Shown here: positions 27,830-36,690 of the stretch, one piece after another
Layout of the letters: each line of letters starts with the position of its first letter
Numbering within the stretch: the first letter of the stretch is position 1
Source of the DNA: Acinetobacter sp. TR3
GTDB lineage: Bacteria; Pseudomonadota; Gammaproteobacteria; Pseudomonadales; Moraxellaceae
Assembly: GCF_027105055.1 (NCBI RefSeq)
Contig: NZ_CP114264.1
Coordinates: 2,914,001-2,978,000 of the forward strand
Reading direction: 5' to 3'
Length of the DNA stretch: 64,000 bases
Notes under the pieces: model-generated
The model's input: only the letters and a program-made list of their open reading frames with translations
What the model was told of the DNA's origin: nothing
Database searches by the model: none
Program-made: the position numbers and the translations under genes

Positions 27830-27862
27830 AAAAGCCCATTGTGAATACACTGGGCTTTTTTG
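27830..27862 (+). terminator. Terminator of rpoZ
   Basis: Stem AAAAGCCCA / TGGGCTTTT around a 12-base loop that can pair further (GTG/CAC), then a T run, 19 bases after the rpoZ stop. Confidence 0.75.
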
Positions 27863-28018
27863 TTTGTTGAAAAATCAGCGCTATATTGGTAAAAACAATA
27901 TGTTTCATTGAAAAAATTTACGAGTTTTTCTAATGAACAAATTGACAAGTTCCACAATATGCTTTTCATTAGAAGCTAATCTTATCTATTCCTGAATTCA
28001 TGTTATAAAAGGTGTTTT

Positions 28019-30127
28019 ATGCCAGGCGAAGAGGTCAGCCAAGCCAAGCAACAACTCAAGGTCATTATTGAAGCCTATCTCAAAGATAGTGATATTCAGA
28101 GTGTACTTGCTGCCTGTGATTTTGCTGATTTAGCACATAGTGGTATTACACGAAAAAGTGGTGAGCCCTACGTTCTTCATCCTATTGCTGTGAGTTGCAT
28201 TCTGGCGCATATGCGTTTAGATGCCGACACGCTTATGGCAGCTTTATTACACGATGTCATTGAAGATACTGAATTTACTAAAGATGAGATTGGTGAAAAA
28301 TTTGGATCTGTCGTTGCCGAACTTGTTGATGGTGTCACCAAACTCAGCCATTCAAGTGATAAAGAATATAATAAGGCAGCATCATTCCGCAAAATTCTAC
28401 AAGCCACCTTACAAGATCCGCGTGTCATTATTATTAAACTCGCTGATCGCTATCATAATATGACGACTTTAGGCGCATTACGTCCAGATAAACGAGCACG
28501 TATCGCGCAAGAAACCTTTGATATTTTCGTACCCATGGCACGTCTTGTCGGTATGAATGAAATGGCCGATAACCTAGAACACTTATGTTATCAAAATCTT
28601 GACTTAGATATGTTTAATGATGTGCAAACCGCACTCTTAGAAACCAAACCCAAACGTTGTGAATACCAAGCGGTATGGGAACAAAAATTATCAGATTTGC
28701 TTAAAAAATATAATCTACAAGGGCGTATTAAGAAGAAAAATAATAACATCGAATTACTACGTCATTTTGTAAAAAATGAAATTGATTTAAATGAATTAAG
28801 CCATAGCCATGCTTTTGAAATTATTCTGCAAAGTATTGCTGATTGCGACCGTCTAGTTGAAGCACTCAAAGATAATTTTCAAGTCTTACAATATCACGAT
28901 CATATTCGCCGCCCTTTACCAGGTGGCAATCAATCATTAATGATTAAGCTAAAAGGTGAAAAAACCACATTATCTTTGACGATCCAAACCGAATTAATGC
29001 GTAAAGCTGCTCGTTTTGGTGTAGTACTCGGAGAAAATGCACCTCAAGCATGCCGTTCGGCAATTCAAGCTTCGATGCAGAACCTAAATACGCTCATAGA
29101 TAGTGATTGTGCAAAAACCACTTTTAGCGATTTACTTGATTATTTACATCAGGAAAAAATTTGGGTCTATACGCCGCATGGTCAATTACACGAGCTTCCT
29201 CAAGGCGCCACTGTCGTTGATTTCGCCTACTCAGCTAGCCTATTTTTAGGCAATCATGCTGTTGGCGCAAAAGTGGATAGTGAAATCCGCCCTCTTTCAA
29301 CTCCATTACATAGCGGACAAGTAGTTGAAATTATCACAGACGTATTAGCAACACCGAATCCAGATTGGCTCAGTTTTATTAATACTCAAAAAGCACGTCG
29401 TGCATTACAGAATCTACTAAGAGAACAAGATATTGATGAGCAACGTCTTGTAGGTCAACAAGCACTTAACCGCGCTTTAAAACTATTTCATCGCTCTATA
29501 GATGACCTTTCAGCAGAAGACTGGATTAGTGTACTTGAGTGGCGACATTTAGCTAATAAAGATACGCTATTTGAACAAATCGCAGTTGGGGATTTATTAC
29601 CTCAATTGGTTGCCAATCATTTATTTGCTCAAGATTACCACTCTCAGCATCATGAAACTTCCGATCGCTTGATTTTAGGGACTGAGGGTGTTGATGTAAA
29701 ATATGCACACTGTTGTAATCCTGTGCTTGGAGATCCAATTCAAGGACATTTATCTCGACGTGGTTTAATCGTACATCGTTCACGCTGCCGTAATTTACTG
29801 CATGAACAACACCTCCATCCTGAAAACATTATGCCTTTACACTGGCAATCAGAAGAAATTGATGATGTTCGCTTTAGTGCATTCTTATGTATTCATATGA
29901 CGATGAGTGACGAACAAATTTCTGACCTGATTTATCAATGCCGAAAGGCCAAAACAGGCGTAGAAATGGTCTATTCACAAGAACAGAAAACCTATGTGAA
30001 TATAGTCGTGAGTAATCGAAATCAAATTGCCCAAATTATTCGTGATTTACGCATGCATTTTGGCTTCCCAAGAATTGAGCGCTTAAATATGCCAACCGCT
30101 CAACCAGAGGTTGAAAAAGTCAGTTAA
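28019..30127 (+). CDS. spoT: SpoT-type (p)ppGpp hydrolase with a degenerate synthetase domain
   Basis: 702 residues, full RelA/SpoT length. The HD hydrolase domain is intact: RKSGEPYVLHP with His54, LLHDVIEDT with His78-Asp79 and Glu82-Asp83, and KLADRYHNM. In the synthetase region (about residues 195-345) the usual motifs are missing: GYQSLH reads GGNQSL, the acidic residue in the FAFRVI block is gone, and EVQIRT reads TIQTEL. TGS (about 378-440) and a C-terminal ACT domain follow. The protein should therefore hydrolyse but not make ppGpp; Acinetobacter SpoT has been reported as a monofunctional hydrolase. It has its own promoter after the rpoZ terminator. Confidence 0.95.
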   Translation: MPGEEVSQAKQQLKVIIEAYLKDSDIQSVLAACDFADLAHSGITRKSGEPYVLHPIAVSCILAHMRLDADTLMAALLHDVIEDTEFTKDEIGEKFGSVVAELVDGVTKLSHSSDKEYNKAASFRKILQATLQDPRVIIIKLADRYHNMTTLGALRPDKRARIAQETFDIFVPMARLVGMNEMADNLEHLCYQNLDLDMFNDVQTALLETKPKRCEYQAVWEQKLSDLLKKYNLQGRIKKKNNNIELLRHFVKNEIDLNELSHSHAFEIILQSIADCDRLVEALKDNFQVLQYHDHIRRPLPGGNQSLMIKLKGEKTTLSLTIQTELMRKAARFGVVLGENAPQACRSAIQASMQNLNTLIDSDCAKTTFSDLLDYLHQEKIWVYTPHGQLHELPQGATVVDFAYSASLFLGNHAVGAKVDSEIRPLSTPLHSGQVVEIITDVLATPNPDWLSFINTQKARRALQNLLREQDIDEQRLVGQQALNRALKLFHRSIDDLSAEDWISVLEWRHLANKDTLFEQIAVGDLLPQLVANHLFAQDYHSQHHETSDRLILGTEGVDVKYAHCCNPVLGDPIQGHLSRRGLIVHRSRCRNLLHEQHLHPENIMPLHWQSEEIDDVRFSAFLCIHMTMSDEQISDLIYQCRKAKTGVEMVYSQEQKTYVNIVVSNRNQIAQIIRDLRMHFGFPRIERLNMPTAQPEVEKVS

Positions 30128-30299
30128 TCGTTTAATACACGATGTTCGCCCAGAATTAAAATTGAAAGATTCCTTATTATTAAAGCTAATGAATCATTTG
30201 CAAACAATTGCGACTAAACAGTATTCGACCGTTTCCGAGCCAAACTTTTGTGTTAAAGTCACATTGTTTAAGATAGAAACAATGACATAGGAGAGCTTA

Positions 30300-30689
30300 A
30301 TGTCACGTCAAGTTATTCATACTGAACACGCCCCTGCTGCTATCGGAACATATTCTCAAGCAATTCTTGTTGGCAATACGCTCTATCTTTCAGGTCAAAT
30401 TGGCTTAGACCCATACAGTATGGAACTTGTAGAAGGTATTGAGGCTCAGATTCGTCGTGTATTCGATAATCTAAAAGCAGTATGTGCAGCCGCAGGTGGC
30501 AGCTTAGCAGATATCGCTAAATTGAATATCTTCCTTACAGATCTTTCTCACTTCCAATTGGTGAATCAAATTATGGGCGAATATTTTGCTCAGCCATATC
30601 CAGCTCGTGCAGCATTAGGTGTAGCAAGCCTACCTAAAAGCGCATTAGTCGAAATGGATGGTATTGTTATTATTCCAACACAGAATTAA
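30300..30689 (+). CDS. ridA: RidA family reactive intermediate deaminase
   Basis: 129 residues, YjgF/YER057c/UK114 fold. It hydrolyses enamine/imine intermediates such as 2-aminoacrylate made by PLP enzymes. The pattern is [12 protein letters not shown] at the start, [11 protein letters not shown], and the active-site arginine in [23 protein letters not shown]. It follows spoT, as in E. coli relatives, but 172 bases away and with GGAGAG just before the ATG, so it has its own promoter. Confidence 0.95.
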   Translation: MSRQVIHTEHAPAAIGTYSQAILVGNTLYLSGQIGLDPYSMELVEGIEAQIRRVFDNLKAVCAAAGGSLADIAKLNIFLTDLSHFQLVNQIMGEYFAQPYPARAALGVASLPKSALVEMDGIVIIPTQN

Positions 30690-30720
30690 ATACAATATTT
30701 ATCAAATAGATAAAATAAAG

Positions 30721-30752
30721 AAAAAATACTACCGATCAGGTGGTATTTTTTT
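30721..30752 (+). terminator. Terminator of ridA
   Basis: Stem AAAATACTACC / GGTGGTATTTT (one G-U pair) with loop GATCA and a T run, about 32 bases after the stop. Confidence 0.75.
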
Positions 30753-30807
30753 ATTCAAATTCTCAATAAGAATATATTCACTCTAAGAATGAAATTCATT
30801 GACAAAC

Positions 30808-30836
30808 GATAATAATTATCAATAATATCAATTATC
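30808..30836. promoter_or_regulatory. Fur-box-like operator upstream of bfd
   Basis: GATAATAATTATC (30808-30820) is a perfect 13-base palindrome of the Fur hexamer type, followed by AATAATATCAATTATC, which adds a third and fourth half-site. It lies 26-54 bases upstream of the bfd ATG, where it would overlap the promoter. Fur control of bfd is known in related bacteria. Confidence 0.65.
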
Positions 30837-30861
30837 GCATTAATATTTGTGGATCACTCCC

Positions 30862-31056
30862 ATGTATGTCTGTTTATGCCGTGGAATCACAGATCAAGAT
30901 ATCAAAGACGCTGTTGCAAACGGTGCTGAAAGTTATCGTGAAATTCGTGATTTACTCGACTTAGGCACTTGCTGTGGTCGTTGTGCACCTGAAGCACGTT
31001 CAATTATTAGCGATGAATTAGCAGAAATTGCCGCCCGTATTTCTGTTGCTGCCTGA
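30862..31056 (+). CDS. bfd: Bacterioferritin-associated ferredoxin
   Basis: 64 residues from the ATG at 30862; the frame opens with a TTG five codons earlier, but MYVCLCRGITD is the family start. It binds a [2Fe-2S] cluster through Cys4, Cys6, Cys38 and Cys41 (CLC and CCGRC). Bfd docks on bacterioferritin and reduces stored ferric iron through the heme so that iron is released. A Fur-box-like operator lies just upstream, and bfr follows. Confidence 0.93.
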   Translation: MYVCLCRGITDQDIKDAVANGAESYREIRDLLDLGTCCGRCAPEARSIISDELAEIAARISVAA

Positions 31057-31107
31057 TTCCGCCAAATTTATAATATCTACATCTTTAACTTTCGGTTTAC
31101 GACTCCG

Positions 31108-31154
31108 CCGCTTCTTGTAGAACTTTAACCATTCCTCCGATAAGCGGTTTTTTT
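31108..31154 (+). terminator. Possible terminator after bfd
   Basis: Stem CCGCTT / AAGCGG with a long loop (28 bases) and seven Ts. The loop is long, so this is a modest candidate. Confidence 0.4.
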
Positions 31155-31318
31155 AATAAATCATAGCTACCGATTTAACTTCAAACCCTCTTCGTATTTT
31201 GATTGTGATTTTCATTTGCCGTTCTATAATTTACTCGCCATATCACGATTTGTTGATTAAAATCATATAAATTGCCTTAGCAACTAGGGCATCACGTGGT
31301 GTTTATGGAGTAAGTGCA

Positions 31319-31783
31319 ATGAAAGGCAATCGAGACGTGATTAATCAACTGAATCAGGTGCTTTATCACCATTTAACTGCAATTAACCAATATTTTTTAC
31401 ACTCTCGTATGTTTAATGACTGGGGAATTGAAAAACTTGGTTCTGCTGAATATAAAGAATCAATTCGTCAAATGAAACACGCTGATAAGGTCATTGAACG
31501 GATCTTATTCTTAGAAGGCCTACCTAATTTACAGCATCTAGGTAAGTTATATATTGGGCAACATACCATCGAAGTCCTCAATTGCGACATTCGTAAAGTA
31601 AAAGAAAACATTGAAGCGATTAAACAAGCTGTTGAACTTGCTGAAGCACAACAAGACTACGTTACACGTGATTTAGTTCAGGAAATTTTAGAGAAAGAAG
31701 AAGAGTATTGGGATTGGCTCGACACGCAACTTGATTTAGTTGAAAATGTTGGCATCGAAAACTATATCCAAAGCCAAATTTAA
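31319..31783 (+). CDS. bfr: Bacterioferritin, heme-binding subunit with a degenerate ferroxidase site
   Basis: 154 residues, 24-mer iron storage family. It aligns without gaps to E. coli Bfr: INQYFLHSRMF, MKHADKVIERILFLEGLPNLQ. The heme ligand Met52 and His54 are kept. Ferroxidase ligands are not: position 18 is His (Glu in E. coli), 51 is Gln, 94 is Val and 130 is Tyr, with only Glu127 remaining. By analogy with two-subunit bacterioferritins in Pseudomonas and others, this is the heme-type subunit that must mix with a second, ferroxidase-active subunit encoded elsewhere. bfd lies upstream; a convergent bidirectional terminator follows. Confidence 0.93.
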   Translation: MKGNRDVINQLNQVLYHHLTAINQYFLHSRMFNDWGIEKLGSAEYKESIRQMKHADKVIERILFLEGLPNLQHLGKLYIGQHTIEVLNCDIRKVKENIEAIKQAVELAEAQQDYVTRDLVQEILEKEEEYWDWLDTQLDLVENVGIENYIQSQI

Positions 31784-31790
31784 AGCATGC

Positions 31791-31824
31791 CATCTACTTT
31801 ATCCCTTAAAAGATAAAGTAGATG
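31791..31824. terminator. Bidirectional terminator between bfr and pglL
   Basis: A 13-bp perfect stem CATCTACTTTATC / GATAAAGTAGATG with an eight-base loop lies between convergent genes. The T tracts are short. Confidence 0.65.
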
Positions 31825-31836
31825 AATTTTACAAGT

Positions 31837-33471
31837 TTATTTATTATTTAATTCCATAATTTCTGCCAAGCTTATTTTTTGCTTATACAATTGTTGCAAA
31901 ACAAATAATTGTTGCTCCGCTTCATCAAGCTTATGATTATAAACAAGTAATTGTGCATATTTTTTTAAATTATAAGGTGTAGCCTTATTTTCAACCATTT
32001 CGCCAATTACGCTAAGATCTGAATCGGACATCAATGTCTGAGGCTTTAAAGCAATCCAATCTAATCGTTGTTGAAATTGAGTGAGTATCAATATTTTAGA
32101 ACTACCCAATATCTCTTCTGAAGCTGTTTTTTGCTTAAAAACCAATTGACTATTATCTTGGAACAGTTTGTAATCTCGCCAAATCAACAGTAAGACAATC
32201 AGAGAAATGAGCCATACACAACGAATAATATTCCGATGTAAGCTAACACCGTTTAAATTTGGCGTTTGGGCTTGAATCAACCCCAACAAAAAGCCGATTG
32301 GCAATAAAAAGTAAGCATAACGCTGCGGAAACTCCAACATTGCATGAATCAAAATTGCACTGACCATTAATATTGCTACAATCGAAATAGTATCTTTTGC
32401 ATTTTTACTTAACCAAAACAACCAAATCGCAAAGTAAGCAATAATTAAAAAGCCTAATGGCAAACCATTCCAAACCAACAGATCTAACAGGATATTATGT
32501 GCGCTATTAAACCAAACTTGTACGGTATTAAAATGGATACTTTCCACAACCGCGACACTTGTTTGATTCCAGCCATAACCAAACCACGGACGCTCACCTA
32601 TGGCATGTATAATTTGCATCCACATCCCAAGACGCTCATGCCCTGAACCTGCACGTTCTGCTAGTGATGCTGTATGGGTTACCGCCTCTCCAACACTTAT
32701 CGTCATGAATTGTGCGATAATAGGCAATAAATAGCCCGCAATTAAAAAATACGTAGCAGCCCAACCAAATAACTTAATAAAATTAAGCCTTGGTTTATTC
32801 TTATATTGCTTAATCACCCAATAGATACAAATAAAAATACAGACTAGCCAAGAAGTCCGTGATTGCGTTAAGCAAATCGCAAATAAGATAGATAAGCTTG
32901 ATGGAATAAGTAGCCACAAAGATGCTTTATGCTTTTCATATAAGAACAACGCACCCATTAAACCTACAATCAAAAATGTAGCTAAATTATTAGGTTGACC
33001 AAAATTCGCATATGGTCGGCTTCCTTTGAGCTGAATAATCCAACTAAAATTTGACTCTAGATTCAACCATTGAACAATCGCAATCAAACTACTTATAAAA
33101 GCAACGCTTAGTACTACATAACTCGCCCCTTGCATAGAGCGTTGACGATTTTCAGATGTAGAGGACAGGTTATATCCACCTATCATCATCAACCAGAACA
33201 TAAAAACATATGAAAAACTTAGCAATGCCACACTAAAATCTGGAACGAGTCCAAATAGCCATTGAAATATAGGAATCAAAAGCAAAGGCAACATCAAAAG
33301 TTGTGGTTTAGGAATTTTAATATTTTGTTTGAGCAGAACACCTAGTAACGCCAACGCAGCTCCGAAGCTTGCCAACTCACTAGAAAATGTCACCCAGGGA
33401 TAGGTATGAAATGGTGACAGCCAAGCAAAACTAAATAAGGCAGCTGACAAAATTAGGCTCAGGAAAAACAT
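31837..33471 (-). CDS. pglL: PglL-type O-oligosaccharyltransferase (Wzy/WaaL superfamily)
   Basis: 544 residues with about 12 membrane helices and a soluble C-terminal tail. It transfers lipid-linked glycans to Ser/Thr of pilin or other periplasmic proteins. PglL signatures are SRPYANFGQPNNLATFL (151-167) and the catalytic-loop histidine His325 in WFNSAHNILLDLLVWNGLPLG. The tail (about 440-540) resembles the PglL/Wzy C-terminal region. In Acinetobacter such genes lie beside the pilin gene; here pilA is 17 kb away with a sugar gene cluster in between. Whether it serves only pilin (TfpO-like) or many proteins (PglL-like) cannot be told, though the pilin lacks a C-terminal Ser. Confidence 0.87.
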   Translation of the reverse strand: MFFLSLILSAALFSFAWLSPFHTYPWVTFSSELASFGAALALLGVLLKQNIKIPKPQLLMLPLLLIPIFQWLFGLVPDFSVALLSFSYVFMFWLMMIGGYNLSSTSENRQRSMQGASYVVLSVAFISSLIAIVQWLNLESNFSWIIQLKGSRPYANFGQPNNLATFLIVGLMGALFLYEKHKASLWLLIPSSLSILFAICLTQSRTSWLVCIFICIYWVIKQYKNKPRLNFIKLFGWAATYFLIAGYLLPIIAQFMTISVGEAVTHTASLAERAGSGHERLGMWMQIIHAIGERPWFGYGWNQTSVAVVESIHFNTVQVWFNSAHNILLDLLVWNGLPLGFLIIAYFAIWLFWLSKNAKDTISIVAILMVSAILIHAMLEFPQRYAYFLLPIGFLLGLIQAQTPNLNGVSLHRNIIRCVWLISLIVLLLIWRDYKLFQDNSQLVFKQKTASEEILGSSKILILTQFQQRLDWIALKPQTLMSDSDLSVIGEMVENKATPYNLKKYAQLLVYNHKLDEAEQQLFVLQQLYKQKISLAEIMELNNK

Positions 33472-33635
33472 ATTTTGCTCAAAGGAAAAGCTATCTAGAG
33501 ATTATATGATGAGTCTAACATTCATGCTAATTTCACATGTATTCAATTTGAATTTTAATTTAAAATGACACAACAAAAAAAATAGGATATATTTATCAGT
33601 ATCTTATGTAAAATGAAGATAAATATAGCATTTTT

Positions 33636-34835
33636 ATGAATAAAAGCTACCTGAGTCACATTGATATATTAAGGGCAATAGCCGTTTTACTGGTGATTTT
33701 ACACCATCTTAAAGTTCCTTACTTTAATGGAGGATTTATTGGTGTAGATATATTTCTAGTCATATCAGGATATCTCATAACAAAAAATATAAAATATGAA
33801 AAATTAACAACCCAGCACTTTTCACTTAAATCATTTTACAGCAGACGCATTTCTCGCTTAGCACCATCATTTTTCTTGGTTGTTTTCACCGTAATAATTG
33901 TTTTCTCTCTCATTCTAACACCTACGGAATTGAATGAGTTGTTTAAAACTGCACTTTCAGCAATTACACTAAATTCAAATATTTATTACTCGATTTTATT
34001 AGGAAATTATTTCAAAATTAATGCTGAAACCACTCCATTACTTCACTTATGGTCTTTAAGTCTAGAAGAACAGTTCTATTTAATCTGGCCACTCACATTA
34101 ATAGCATTGCTTAAATTTAAAAATAAAACTATATTAATATTATTAACAATTACAATTTTAGTATCAATTTTAATTTCACATATTTACGCAGTTAAAGACC
34201 CCATTAAAGCATACTATCTATTAACTTCTCGCCTTTTTGAATTTCTACTTGGTGCTTGCATTAATTTCCACAAACCACATATAGTATTAAAAAAATATTC
34301 AACTCCAATAGCATCTATTGCAATCATATTACTTTTTATTACAAATGTCTTTATTAATAATGAATCCATATTCCCATCATACAATGCAGCAGTTATATGT
34401 ATACTTTCTGCCATATATATTACTTATGGTACAGAAGTAAAATACAAAATCCTACAACCACTTGAATATATAGGAAAAATATCCTACCCGATGTATTTGT
34501 GGCATTGGCCAATTATTTCATATTTTACAATTTTATCCTTAAATTTAGATACAAACCAAAAAATTATAATTTTCCTACTAACAATAATGCTTTCCATACT
34601 TAGCTATGAATTAATTGAAAAGAAAATTAAAAATATTTTTAAAAATAACAATATAATAATTGTTTTTTTATTCATTTTTCCAGCTATAATAATTATTAGC
34701 ATATACCAATACAGAAATTACCAATTAAAGGATAGTAAAAGCACTACCACTTCTGAAACATCAATTAAATGCATAGATAATAATAATCACCCAATTGAAA
34801 GTTGTTATTTTGGAGAAATAAAAAAACAAATATAG
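33636..34835 (+). CDS. OafA-like O-acyltransferase, membrane domain (frameshifted from its SGNH domain)
   Basis: 399 residues before a premature stop. This is an acyltransferase-3 membrane domain: HIDILRAIAVLLVILHH at the start with the catalytic His, GGFIGVDIFLVISGYLIT, and SLSLEEQFYLIWPL; about 11 helices to residue 360. Such enzymes acetylate sugars of O-antigens, capsules or glycoproteins. The reading frame ends at KKQI just where the linker to the SGNH domain begins; the SGNH domain continues in another frame from the A7 run at 34820-34826. One extra A would restore a 640-residue fusion. Very AT-rich. No clear ribosome site. Confidence 0.85.
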   Translation: MNKSYLSHIDILRAIAVLLVILHHLKVPYFNGGFIGVDIFLVISGYLITKNIKYEKLTTQHFSLKSFYSRRISRLAPSFFLVVFTVIIVFSLILTPTELNELFKTALSAITLNSNIYYSILLGNYFKINAETTPLLHLWSLSLEEQFYLIWPLTLIALLKFKNKTILILLTITILVSILISHIYAVKDPIKAYYLLTSRLFEFLLGACINFHKPHIVLKKYSTPIASIAIILLFITNVFINNESIFPSYNAAVICILSAIYITYGTEVKYKILQPLEYIGKISYPMYLWHWPIISYFTILSLNLDTNQKIIIFLLTIMLSILSYELIEKKIKNIFKNNNIIIVFLFIFPAIIIISIYQYRNYQLKDSKSTTTSETSIKCIDNNNHPIESCYFGEIKKQI

Positions 34836-35554
34836 ATATCCTCTTAGTTGGTGATAGTCATTCAAATTCTCAGTCAGGAATGATTGATATATTTGCCAAA
34901 GATGCAAATATGAAAGGTTATGAAATAACATATTCTTCCACAGCATATCTAATAAATTTAGATAGATATACAATAAACAATAAAACAAAAGAAATCAAAA
35001 AAGAGGATAATTTTTATAATATAAACAAATTTATAGAAAAACATATTTATAACAATAATTTTAAATATGTGGTTATGGGCGGATATTTTCCACATAATTG
35101 GGAAAGAAGTATTTATTCAAGAAAAAATAATAATTTTATCGACAAATCAAAGTCAAAAGAATTTTTTTATTGGGGGCTAAAAAAAACCATTTTATCTATT
35201 ATACAATCTGGAGCCAAACCAATTATCATTAATGACAATCCAATTTTGATGGATGTTGACGTAAATTGCCATCTTCGATCATTCAAAAAAAGCTGTAATT
35301 TCCCTCGGATCAAGCATGACAGTGATTTTACTGAATGGCAAAGAATGCTAATCGAACTGCAAAAGTCATTCCCATCACTTATTGTAATTGATTTTACAGA
35401 TATCATTTGCAATAAAGAGGAATGCTTTTCATCACTGCAAAATACTTCTTTATATCGAGATCAACAGCATCTAACCTATGAAGGTTCAAGTATTTTAGGT
35501 AAAATTTACCTTCAAAAGCATACCAATCCTTTTTTGCAAGGTCATAACAATTGA
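34802..35554 (+). CDS. SGNH hydrolase-like domain, detached C-terminal half of the O-acyltransferase
   Basis: Open frame of 250 codons with a nominal TTG start and no proper start region. It begins with the linker and then LLVGDSHSNSQSG, the SGNH block I nucleophile. The Asp-x-x-His catalytic pair is in YRDQQHLTYEGS near the end. This is the periplasmic SGNH domain usually fused to OafA-type acyltransferases and follows directly from the preceding gene after the A7 run. It should be made only if slippage or a revertant joins the frames. The next gene overlaps its stop by four bases. Confidence 0.75.
   Translation: MLFWRNKKTNIDILLVGDSHSNSQSGMIDIFAKDANMKGYEITYSSTAYLINLDRYTINNKTKEIKKEDNFYNINKFIEKHIYNNNFKYVVMGGYFPHNWERSIYSRKNNNFIDKSKSKEFFYWGLKKTILSIIQSGAKPIIINDNPILMDVDVNCHLRSFKKSCNFPRIKHDSDFTEWQRMLIELQKSFPSLIVIDFTDIICNKEECFSSLQNTSLYRDQQHLTYEGSSILGKIYLQKHTNPFLQGHNN
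34820..34826 (+). repeat. A7 homopolymer at the acyltransferase frame junction
   Basis: Seven consecutive As. In the first frame it reads GAA ATA AAA AAA CAA ATA TAG; with one added A it would read on into ACA AAT ATA GAT and the GDSHS motif. It is a candidate slippage site (phase variation or transcriptional slippage), or a sequencing error. Confidence 0.6.
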
Positions 35555-36690
35555 AAAAAAAAATTTTATTTATTACACGCAATTTACCTCCTCTTATTGG
35601 AGGTATGGAACGCTTAAATTGGCATATAATAGATGAGTTATCTACGGATCATGATGTTCTGCTGATTAGCCATCTTGATGCAAGAAAAATTGTACCAGCA
35701 AAAGTCTCATTTTACGGAGTAAAATTAAATCCATTATTTTTTTTCCTTATATTAGCTTTTATCAAAACTTTTTGGATCTGCTTAACACAACGTCCAGACA
35801 TTTTATTTGCTGGTAGTGGCTTAACAGCCCCAATTACTGTTTTTTGGGCTAAGATTTTCCGTAAGAAAAGTTTAGTCTACATCCATGGATTAGATATAGG
35901 GACGGACAACCCAATCTATAATTTAATTTGGGTTCCTTCAATTAGAATGGCTGATAAAATAATTGCGAATAGCACTCCAACATCTAATATTTGTGTGCAA
36001 AAAGGAGTCCATCAAGATAAACTAGAAATTATTTTTCCAGGAGTAAGTTTCCCTGCCCCTAACAAAAATCAAAATCTTATAAATATTTTAAAAGCACAGT
36101 TTCAACTGGAAGATAAAAAAATTCTAATCTCTGTTGGTCGCCTAACAACACGTAAGGGTATTCTTGAATTTATAGAAAATAGCCTTTCAACAATTATTCA
36201 ATCTTGTCCAAATACAATATTAGTGATTATTGGTGATACTCCATCTCAATCATTAAATAAAAACCTACAAAGCAAAGAGTCGATCCTTATTGCAGCAAAA
36301 AAATATAATATTCAGAATAATATACTTTTCACTGGCAATATCTCTGATGATGAGCTACTTTCTTCTTGGTATTATCTAGCAGATATTCATATTTTTCCTG
36401 TTAAAAATATTCCCAATGATCCTGAAGGTTTTGGGATGGTTGCTATTGAAGCAGCAGCACACGGTATACCAACAATCGCTTTTGCTACAGGAGGAATTGT
36501 GGATGCTGTTAAACATGCAGAGACAGGATATTTAATTAAAAATCAGAGTTATTCTATGTTTAATAAATTTACAATACAGCTTTTGCAAAATGAACTTGTA
36601 TTAAACGAAAGGCTATGCAAGAACTATGCTGAACAATTTTCTTGGTATAATTTAAAAAGTAAATTACAGTCTTTAATGGATAATTTATGA
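35551..36690 (+). CDS. GT4 family glycosyltransferase
   Basis: 379 residues, GT-B fold. The N-terminal domain begins ILFITRNLPPLIGGMERLNW (a GGMER loop typical of PimB/GT4 enzymes). The C-terminal GT1-type domain has LISVGRLTTRKG and the nucleotide-sugar E-x7-E motif in DPEGFGMVAIEAAAHGIP. It is cytosolic or membrane-associated and adds a sugar to a growing lipid-linked glycan; donor and linkage are unknown. TTG start overlapping the previous stop by four bases, with AAGG nine bases ahead. The next gene overlaps by four bases. Confidence 0.87.
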   Translation: MKKKILFITRNLPPLIGGMERLNWHIIDELSTDHDVLLISHLDARKIVPAKVSFYGVKLNPLFFFLILAFIKTFWICLTQRPDILFAGSGLTAPITVFWAKIFRKKSLVYIHGLDIGTDNPIYNLIWVPSIRMADKIIANSTPTSNICVQKGVHQDKLEIIFPGVSFPAPNKNQNLINILKAQFQLEDKKILISVGRLTTRKGILEFIENSLSTIIQSCPNTILVIIGDTPSQSLNKNLQSKESILIAAKKYNIQNNILFTGNISDDELLSSWYYLADIHIFPVKNIPNDPEGFGMVAIEAAAHGIPTIAFATGGIVDAVKHAETGYLIKNQSYSMFNKFTIQLLQNELVLNERLCKNYAEQFSWYNLKSKLQSLMDNL

